Assembly (NCBI GenBank): GCA_002451235.1
Contig: DKBN01000028.1
Coordinates: 1-11,036, forward strand
Reading direction: 5' to 3'
Source: Patescibacteria group bacterium UBA6899
GTDB lineage: Bacteria > Patescibacteriota > Minisyncoccia > Phycocordibacterales > UBA6899
DNA length: 11,036 nt
The notes below the pieces were generated by a model. It was not told where the DNA came from and did not search any database. It saw only the letters and a list, made by a program, of their open reading frames with translations. Every line of letters starts with the position of its first letter. The first letter of the stretch is position 1. The position numbers were made by a program, and so were the translations under genes. Positions 7,081-11,036 of this stretch are shown one piece after another.

Positions 7081-7148
7081 TTTGTTGTCGTTCGACAATT
7101 ATCCCGCATACTATATTTGTTGTCGTTCGACAACGTACTAGGTATATA
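7081..7148 (+). promoter_or_regulatory. Twin operator-like dyads overlapping a promoter
   Basis: An 18-bp sequence, TTTGTTGTCGTTCGACAA, occurs twice without mismatch (7081-7098 and 7116-7133). Each copy contains the inverted repeat TTGTCG-TT-CGACAA, with centres 35 bp apart. The second copy supplies a -35-like TTGTCG (7120-7125), followed after 17 bp by TATATA (7143-7148). A repressor bound there would cover the promoter. The 332-bp interval (6966-7297) holds this unit, a possible 31-codon reading frame (7162-7257) and nothing else I can name. Confidence 0.55.
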
Positions 7149-7161
7149 AGCCCAATATTCA

Positions 7162-7257
7162 ATGGTGATGTCGCTGACTTTCACACCTCACATCGGAACT
7201 TTGCAGAGGAATGAGCCTCGTATGGAATATATTCTCGCATATATTATCATCGAATGA
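7162..7257 (+). CDS. Possible 31-residue protein behind the twin-dyad promoter
   Basis: An ATG at 7162 lies 13 nt after the TATATA box and opens 31 codons ending in TGA at 7255-7257. The product has a mixed N-terminus (MVMSLTFTPHIG) and a hydrophobic end (EYILAYIIIE). I recognise no family. There is no ribosome binding site. The case rests only on position relative to the promoter, and chance is quite possible for so short a frame. Confidence 0.2.
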   Translation: MVMSLTFTPHIGTLQRNEPRMEYILAYIIIE

Positions 7258-7297
7258 TCATCCCCTTGCGGGACCACGCTAAGGATCTGTTGAGAGT

Positions 7298-7761
7298 ATG
7301 AGAAAGAATATCGTCATTGCTTCCGCCCTTGCAGTAGGACTATTTTTACTCGTGCACAAAAAAGAAGCGTTCCTCCTCCTGATACTGCCTCCACGCTAGA
7401 TCTTTTGCCGTTAGCAACAGACGCGTCGGGGACAGACGAAGAAGTTCCCACGGAAAAAGTGCAGACGCTATATTTCGCCGACCCAAGATGCGCTGACCCC
7501 TCATACGTTTTCGCGTTGGGAGATGACAAAGAAGTGCGCGCCACGGATGTGCCTATCTCAGCTCCCGACGGATATGATTATGGCATCCTTTGCTGACTCA
7601 CGCTCGACGAGGACCATGCACGCGAAGTTTACGGCGTTTGCAAGCGGATCGATCCTCTTGCGCTCGATTCGTTCCGAGTGATCGAATTGGGCGCGGCAAA
7701 AAAAGGTCGGATGTTTCCTCCCAGTAAGAACACTCTATACATTCTCGCGCTCGATCGCTAA
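7298..7761 (+). pseudogene. Small exported or membrane-anchored protein, broken (frameshift plus internal TGA)
   Basis: The first frame starts at 7298 with MRKNIVIASALAVGLFLLVHKK, a signal sequence or membrane anchor, but stops at 7397. The following frame (one base back, shifting at the A6 run 7358-7363) is open through a Pro-rich linker and a protein-like body (STLDLLPLATDASG..., TLYFADPRCADPSYVFALGD). It meets a TGA at 7594-7596, then continues in the same frame (LTLDEDHAREVYGVCKRIDP...LYILALDR) to a TAA at 7759-7761, right before a terminator. Reassembled, it would be about 155 residues: an anchor plus a small extracytoplasmic domain with three Cys. I do not recognise the family. It is most simply a decaying gene; TGA serves as a normal stop elsewhere here. 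Confidence 0.6.
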
Positions 7762-7771
7762 GCGCAAAAGC

Positions 7772-7801
7772 AAAAATGCCTCTCACCCGAGAGGCATTTT
7801 T
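7772..7801. terminator. Bidirectional intrinsic terminator
   Basis: A perfect 13-bp stem (7772-7784 with 7789-7801), built on ATGCCTCTC and GAGAGGCAT with loop ACCC, is flanked by A5 on the left and T5 on the right. It can stop transcription both from the small exported-protein gene (plus) and from rpsA (minus), which converge here. Confidence 0.9.
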
Positions 7802-7827
7802 ATCGTAAGAATGAATGGGGGAGAGGA

Positions 7828-8943
7828 TCACTTCTTTTCCTCAGCGAATGAGAGCGTCATGCGCTGTTCCTTCGGCTCGAAGAGGGTGATGGTAAAGGGA
7901 TATACCTTGCCAAGTTCGAGGTTTGTGCGAAGCTTCTCCTCACTTCCGAATTCCGAGATGTGCACCAGCCCGGCAACGCCTTCTTCGATCGAGGCAAGGG
8001 CGCCGTATTTATTGAATTTGATGACGACACCTCGCACTGTCTCACCCTTCTTGTATTTCTTCTCTGCTTCCTTCCATGGGTTCTCTTTCAGGGCCTTCAC
8101 AGAAAGTGATACCTTATTGTCCTTGATCTCAATGATCTGCGCTTTGACCGGCTGTCCCACCTTGAACAGTTTGCGCGGATCATCAACGAGCCCCCAATCC
8201 ATCTCTGAGATGTGGATGAGTCCCTCGAGCCCATCCTCGATCTTCATGAACGCACCAAAATCGACGATGCCGGTGATGTCGCCTTCTACGATCATGCCAA
8301 GACGATATTTCGACACTAATTCTTCCTTATCCTTCTGGTTGTGCTCCTTCTCCGAGAAGATGAGTTTGCCCTCTTTCGGGATCGCCGTGATCATTGTGAC
8401 CTGGATGCGCTCTCCGACCAGCTTTTTCAATTCATCTAGTATGCGGTCCTTATCACCGTCTTCGACGCGCGGATAATGTTCCGCCGAAAGCTGAGAAGCA
8501 GGGAGGAATCCCTGGATACCCTGCCACTCGAGGATGAGTCCACCTTTGTTCGCGTCCTTCACGGGAAGATCGAGGATGGAGCGCTTCTTCACGATCTCGT
8601 CAGCTTCGGCCCAGATGAGCGATTGTCGCGCTTCTTTAAGGGAGAGTTCCACGTAGCCATCGCTATTCTCGGTCTCGACGACCTTCGCCGTGACCTTATC
8701 GCCCACATTCATGTGCTTGATCAAGTCGCGCGCGTTTATATATTCGCGCCCGTAGATAATGCCGATCCCGAACGGAGGCACGTCGATGTAAACGGCCTTG
8801 TTGCCGACCAAGATGACCGGACCCTCGATGATGTCTCCGGGCTGGGGCGGCTTCGGCATATCCGCAGTCAACTTCGTCATCAACCGATCATCGACTGGCG
8901 CGATCGAGGCATCGATCACTACTTCTTCTTTTGTCTGTTCCAT
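7828..8943 (-). CDS. rpsA: Ribosomal protein bS1, four S1 domains
   Basis: RNA-binding protein that helps the 30S subunit capture and unfold mRNA. The 371 residues hold four OB-fold S1 repeats rather than the six of E. coli: about 35-103, 117-200 (degenerate), 217-284 (GMIVEGDITGIVDFGAFMKI...GLIHISE) and 300-367 (GETVRGVVIKFNKYGALASI...GLVHISE). The last two carry the classic RNA-binding face. Shortened S1 is common outside Proteobacteria. The gene ends at the bidirectional terminator. Its leader has two competing hairpins, and there is no Shine-Dalgarno site, as is typical for rpsA, which often controls its own translation. Confidence 0.93.
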   Translation of the reverse strand: MEQTKEEVVIDASIAPVDDRLMTKLTADMPKPPQPGDIIEGPVILVGNKAVYIDVPPFGIGIIYGREYINARDLIKHMNVGDKVTAKVVETENSDGYVELSLKEARQSLIWAEADEIVKKRSILDLPVKDANKGGLILEWQGIQGFLPASQLSAEHYPRVEDGDKDRILDELKKLVGERIQVTMITAIPKEGKLIFSEKEHNQKDKEELVSKYRLGMIVEGDITGIVDFGAFMKIEDGLEGLIHISEMDWGLVDDPRKLFKVGQPVKAQIIEIKDNKVSLSVKALKENPWKEAEKKYKKGETVRGVVIKFNKYGALASIEEGVAGLVHISEFGSEEKLRTNLELGKVYPFTITLFEPKEQRMTLSFAEEKK

Positions 8944-8948
8944 AAATG

Positions 8949-8994
8949 AAAAATCCGCCTGGTGTACTTACGTACTGTGCGGATGATATCCGCC
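8949..8994 (-). promoter_or_regulatory. rpsA leader with two mutually exclusive hairpins (attenuator-like)
   Basis: On the RNA, one AUCCGC segment (8984-8979) lies between two GGCGGAU copies (8994-8988 and 8959-8953). It can pair with the upstream copy (6 bp, 3-nt loop) or with the downstream copy. The downstream option encloses GUAC-GUAA-GUAC, a 4-bp stem with a GNRA-type loop (8964-8975), and is followed by a U5 run, so it looks like an intrinsic terminator ending 6 nt before the rpsA ATG. A TATAGT at 9073-9068 is a possible -10, giving a leader near 117 nt, but its -35 is poor. Confidence 0.5.
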
Positions 8995-9119
8995 TTGGGG
9001 GTCTTCCTGCGCGGGCAAGCGAAGCGTTACTCCCAACAGCACTACTAAATATCAATGCCGATAGCCTACTATATGAAATGAAATTTGCAAGCCGTCCTTG
9101 GTTCAGCGCCGATGTATTC

Positions 9120-9147
9120 AAAAGGCCGGGGAGACGTCTCCCCGGCC
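9120..9147 (-). terminator. Strong intrinsic terminator of the minus-strand ncRNA
   Basis: Bases 9124-9147 form a 24-bp perfect palindrome (arms GGCCGGGGAGAC and its complement), followed on the minus strand by T4 (9123-9120). It is oriented to end a transcript from higher coordinates and lies about 180 bp upstream of rpsA, so that transcript is separate from rpsA. Confidence 0.85.
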
Positions 9148-9279
9148 GCTACCGATAGCCCCTACAGTTATCGTCAGAACTATCGGCCACCTGCGATTCT
9201 CAAAAATTTTACCCTCTCGACGATGAATTGCCTGTTTGCTGGCCGCATCACTCATCGCCCCGCGTGCCCATCTGCGGAT

Positions 9280-9333
9280 TCAACGGGCTTCTGCTTCTTT
9301 GCTCTGATCCCCCAAACACCGGGAATCTTCCAT
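9280..9333 (-). CDS. Possible 17-residue peptide inside the ncRNA
   Basis: Within the putative RNA, AAGGAG lies 7 nt before an ATG (9333-9331) that opens 17 codons ending in TGA: MEDSRCLGDQSKEAEAR. The spacing is ideal and the site is the best Shine-Dalgarno sequence in the window, in a genome where most genes lack one. The peptide resembles nothing I know. The bases may instead be part of an RNA helix, since GAUUCCC right after the ATG pairs with GGGGAUC. Confidence 0.3.
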   Translation of the reverse strand: MEDSRCLGDQSKEAEAR

Positions 9334-9521
9334 GTCTCTCTCCTTGAGCAGGGTTCGGGTATTAGCGACGAGATCCGCTCGCCGCGGTACTTTGCGTGAG
9401 GCCAGGCGATCACAGTGTACCGCCCACACGCGCCGGCGCGAGGTCAGTTATACAGTTGAGAACTCAGCTTCATCACGAAGGCAACCCCTTCTAATGTGCC
9501 CCAGCACATGCTGGTATTGGC

Positions 9522-9549
9522 ATCATACCTGATCCTCAAATATTGTCAA
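9522..9549 (-). promoter_or_regulatory. Near-consensus promoter of the ncRNA
   Basis: The minus strand reads TTGACA (9549-9544), a 16-bp spacer and TATGAT (9527-9522). This is the closest match to the sigma-70 consensus in the window, stronger than those of the protein genes. The start is expected near 9515. Confidence 0.7.
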
Positions 9550-9577
9550 GTCACTCAATATATTTCGTAGTATTGCG

Positions 9578-9600
9578 AGTACAAGGGCAGCCCTTGTACT
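9578..9600. repeat. 23-bp palindrome between divergent promoters
   Basis: Arms AGTACAAGGGC (9578-9588) and GCCCTTGTACT (9590-9600) match perfectly around one central base. It lies 28 bp upstream of the ncRNA -35 box and about 66 bp upstream of the MBL-gyrA promoter. A T6 run (9613-9618) follows 12 bp later, too far for a normal terminator. It looks like a binding site for a dimeric regulator or a cruciform. Confidence 0.6.
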
Positions 9601-9649
9601 AACGGGATATAGAATTTTTTGGCCCTACTGAGCCATATTCACGGCACAG

Positions 9650-9673
9650 CTATCCACAAAATCAAGTGGATAA
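9650..9673. promoter_or_regulatory. Inverted pair of DnaA-box-like sites at the gyrA-operon promoter
   Basis: CTATCCACA on the plus strand (9650-9658) and TTATCCACT on the minus strand (9673-9665) each match 8 of 9 bases of TTATNCACA. They form a 7-bp inverted repeat (TATCCAC/GTGGATA) with an 8-base gap. The right site overlaps the proposed -35 hexamer of the MBL gene. A weaker third match, ATATTCACG, lies nearby on the plus strand. Confidence 0.4.
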
Positions 9674-9695
9674 ACTTCCCAAAACATGAGAGAAT
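9667..9695 (+). promoter_or_regulatory. Promoter of the MBL-gyrA operon, predicting a leaderless mRNA
   Basis: TGGATA (9667-9672), a 17-bp spacer, then GAGAAT (9690-9695) preceded by TGA (9687-9689), an extended -10. Six bases separate the -10 box from the ATG at 9702. The hexamers are only 4 of 6 each, but geometry matches the pth, lepB and rpsU promoters. Confidence 0.45.
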
Positions 9696-9701
9696 CTCCA
9701 T

Positions 9702-10337
9702 ATGGTCATTACATACTACGGAGGGCAGTTCGTGAAACTGTCCTTGGGGGATACTGTTATCGCTTTCAACCCTTTCGGCAAAGGTTCGAAGTATCCGACG
9801 ACGCGATTCGGCACCGCGATCGGGATCGTTTCTGTCGATCATCCCGATTACAACGGCGTCGACAATCTCTCATATGGCGACAAGAAGCCGTTCATCATTT
9901 CCGGCCCTGGAGAGTATGAGATCGGCGGCATTCAGGTCTCCGGTTTCCCATCCTCGAAACCGTTTACCGCGAAAGGACTCATAAATACGATCTATACGCT
10001 CTCGCTCGATGGCATCCGCATTTGCTTCCTCGGCGCGCTCTCCGGGAATGAGCTGTCTCCGGAGACGATCGAAGGGATCGGAGAGGTCGATCTCGTCTTT
10101 GTTCCGGTCGCGGGCGGTGATTATCTTTCACCAGCGGATGCGGAGAAGGTCGCGGTGAAGTTTGACGCGAAGCTTATTATCCCAACAATGATCGAGGGGC
10201 CGAAGGACAAGAACCTCGCGCTCTTTCTCAAGGAGGCGGGGGCGGAAGGAGTCGAGTCGGTAGAGAAATTGACCATCAAGAAGAAGGATATCGAGAATTA
10301 CGAGGGCGAGGTCGCAGTGTTGTTGCCGCAAGCATGA
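9702..10337 (+). CDS. Degenerate MBL-fold protein (UlaG/lactamase_B_3-like)
   Basis: A 211-residue protein with the layout of the UlaG-like metallo-beta-lactamase family: an N-terminal ITYYGGQFVKLSLGDTVIAFNPF (3-25), the strand and loop VSVDHPDYNG (43-52) where HxHxDH would be, GPGEYEIGGIQVSGFP (68-83), ICFLGAL (107-113) and a VDLVFVPVAGGDYLSPADAEKVA segment (129-151), then AKLIIPTMI (156-164). Metal ligands are largely missing: HxHxDH reads V-D-H-P-D-Y, the Asp of the GDL motif is Ala112, and the His of PMHY is replaced. So hydrolase activity is doubtful and a binding or structural role is likelier. It is followed after 3 bp by a small membrane protein and then gyrA, forming one operon. Confidence 0.8.
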   Translation: MVITYYGGQFVKLSLGDTVIAFNPFGKGSKYPTTRFGTAIGIVSVDHPDYNGVDNLSYGDKKPFIISGPGEYEIGGIQVSGFPSSKPFTAKGLINTIYTLSLDGIRICFLGALSGNELSPETIEGIGEVDLVFVPVAGGDYLSPADAEKVAVKFDAKLIIPTMIEGPKDKNLALFLKEAGAEGVESVEKLTIKKKDIENYEGEVAVLLPQA

Positions 10338-10340
10338 CGT

Positions 10341-10703
10341 ATGGGATTCTTAGATTTTCTCGATCGTGTGCGTTCGAAGTCGGAAGCAGAACGGCGGCGG
10401 ATCACTCTCTATCTCACAGTCGTGATCTGGGGCGTTATCATGCTCGTGTGGTGGAGCGCGTTCAGTGCTCCGAAGGACCGAAAGTTGATATCGGTCCGCG
10501 AAATGCTTTCTCCTTGGAGCACGGTGGTACGTACTGCAAAGCAAATGGGGGCGGAGATCACGGGAACAGCGAGCGACGTGCTTCGCTCCGCGAACGAGTT
10601 AGCATCAAGCTCACCTGCAATTTCCTCGTCGACGAGCGAACTCGATGGGGGAGGGGGCACGGTCGTTGTGGATCCAAACGCGCCAATGAATATTGAACAA
10701 TGA
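10341..10703 (+). CDS. Small single-pass membrane protein, unknown function
   Basis: A 120-residue protein: a charged amphipathic N-terminus (MGFLDFLDRVRSKSEAERRR), one membrane helix at about 22-42 (ITLYLTVVIWGVIMLVWWSAF), then a polar tail rich in Ser, Thr and Gly with a GGGG stretch near 103-106. By the positive-inside rule the basic N-terminus is cytoplasmic and the tail outside. It lies 3 bp after the MBL gene and 4 bp before gyrA, so all three are almost certainly co-transcribed. I do not recognise a family. Confidence 0.8.
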   Translation: MGFLDFLDRVRSKSEAERRRITLYLTVVIWGVIMLVWWSAFSAPKDRKLISVREMLSPWSTVVRTAKQMGAEITGTASDVLRSANELASSSPAISSSTSELDGGGGTVVVDPNAPMNIEQ

Positions 10704-10707
10704 TCCT

Positions 10708-11036
10708 ATGGCAGTAAAAAAATACGAGGAAAAGGAAGAGAAAGAGACCCCGGGTATCGTCCCGATCAACATCACGAAGGAGATGCGCGAAGCATACCTC
10801 GACTACGCGATGTCGGTCATCGTTTCTCGTGCGCTCCCCGACGTACGCGACGGGTTGAAACCGGTGCATCGGCGCATTCTCTATGCGATGCAGGAACTCG
10901 GTCTTTCTGCGTCATCGCGCTTCCGCAAATCCGCGCTCGTGGTCGGCGACGTGCTCGGGAAGTACCACCCGCACGGCGACCAGTCCGTCTACGACGCCCT
11001 CGTGCGCATGGTGCAGGACTTCTCGCTGCGCTATCC
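10708..11036 (+). CDS. gyrA: DNA gyrase subunit A, N-terminal part (runs off the right edge)
   Basis: Type II topoisomerase subunit that cuts and rejoins DNA to introduce negative supercoils. 109 residues are visible. Seen: a charged N-terminal extension (1-13), YLDYAMSVIVSRALPDVRDGLKPVHRRILYAM (30-61), and GDVLGKYHPHGDQSVYDALVRM (80-101), the start of the winged-helix domain. The active-site Tyr lies beyond the window. At the position of E. coli Ser83, the main quinolone contact, there is Gln92; Asp87 is kept as Asp96. ParC is similar, so the symbol rests on likelihood and on a single-gyrase genome type. It is the third gene of the MBL operon. Confidence 0.9.
   Translation, partial: MAVKKYEEKEEKETPGIVPINITKEMREAYLDYAMSVIVSRALPDVRDGLKPVHRRILYAMQELGLSASSRFRKSALVVGDVLGKYHPHGDQSVYDALVRMVQDFSLRY

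Larger units (their letters stand above)
9120..9515 (-). ncRNA. Putative structured non-coding RNA, about 395 nt, class unknown
   Basis: A promoter with a perfect -35 and a strong terminator bracket about 395 nt without a protein-like reading frame on either strand. The RNA can form many helices: CCAGCA/TGCTGG at the 5' end (9501-9514), the palindrome 9429-9440, a 7-bp stem 9384-9390 with 9417-9423 enclosing a second stem 9396-9399 with 9410-9413, GAUUCCC with GGGGAUC (about 9303-9325), and CCGATAG with CTATCGG just before the terminator. I looked for hallmarks and did not find them: the tmRNA GGAUUCGAC start and tRNA-like CCA end, the RNase P GAGGAAAGUCC box, or the SRP GGAAGCAGCC apical loop. 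It could be a divergent member of a known class, a leader RNA, or new. Confidence 0.55.

Noticed and set aside
7355..7366. Programmed -1 frameshift at the A6 run
   Set aside because: The run is not in the phase of a standard slippery heptamer (the zero frame reads AAA AAA GAA), and the second lesion downstream argues for a pseudogene or read error.
7594..7596. In-frame TGA as selenocysteine or as glycine (UGA recoding of Gracilibacteria/Absconditabacteria)
   Set aside because: TGA is the natural stop of pth, rpsA and the MBL gene here, and no SECIS-like hairpin is evident after the codon. The same gene also needs a frameshift, so decay is simpler.
9085..9399. A 104-codon plus-strand frame in the rpsA-MBL interval
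   Set aside because: Composition is not protein-like, it runs through the perfect palindrome of the terminator, and it opposes the promoter-terminator pair on the other strand.
9120..9515. tmRNA, RNase P RNA or SRP RNA
   Set aside because: None of the signature boxes of these RNAs were seen on either strand by eye; a covariance search could overturn this.
1..11036. CRISPR arrays, insertion sequences, tRNA or rRNA genes, prophage genes
   Set aside because: No repeat-spacer pattern, transposase motif, T-loop or rRNA sequence was recognised on either strand.

Overview
The window looks like chromosomal DNA of an uncultivated bacterium of the Patescibacteria/CPR type, probably Parcubacteria-like. 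I infer this from compact housekeeping genes, the order rpsU-ybeY-ftsA-ftsZ, a four-domain S1 protein, a degenerate metallo-beta-lactamase-fold protein upstream of gyrA, and few Shine-Dalgarno sites. No rRNA or tRNA gene gives direct taxonomic proof. GC content is moderate, roughly half. TGA is used as a normal stop (pth, rpsA, the MBL gene), so the standard bacterial code applies.

Left block, minus strand (1-4458). Read in the direction of transcription it runs lepB, hisS, then a new promoter, rpsU, ybeY (overlapping rpsU), ftsA and the start of ftsZ, which leaves the window. It links signal-peptide removal, histidine charging, ribosome assembly and rRNA maturation, and Z-ring assembly.

Middle block (4459-7761). 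lepB diverges from a family 2 glycosyltransferase gene. That gene converges, with overlapping ends, on an FkbM-type methyltransferase gene broken by two single-base frameshifts. Next come an intact pth (peptidyl-tRNA hydrolase), a non-coding stretch with two identical operator-like dyads, and a small exported-protein gene broken by a frameshift and an internal TGA. A bidirectional terminator separates the latter from rpsA. Housekeeping genes here are intact and accessory genes are decaying.

Right block (7828-11036). rpsA (minus) has a leader with two mutually exclusive hairpins, one terminator-like. Upstream lies a 758-base protein-free interval. On its minus strand is a consensus-like promoter (TTGACA-16-TATGAT), about 395 nt of highly foldable sequence, and a strong intrinsic terminator. 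I read this as a structured non-coding RNA gene of no class I can recognise, and it is the best candidate for something undescribed. Divergent from it, past a 23-bp palindrome and a pair of DnaA-box-like sites, starts a plus-strand operon: MBL-fold protein, a small membrane protein, and gyrA (running out of the window).

A recurring theme is that the promoters in front of rpsU, lepB, pth and the MBL gene place the -10 box only 6-9 nt before the ATG, which predicts leaderless or almost leaderless mRNAs.
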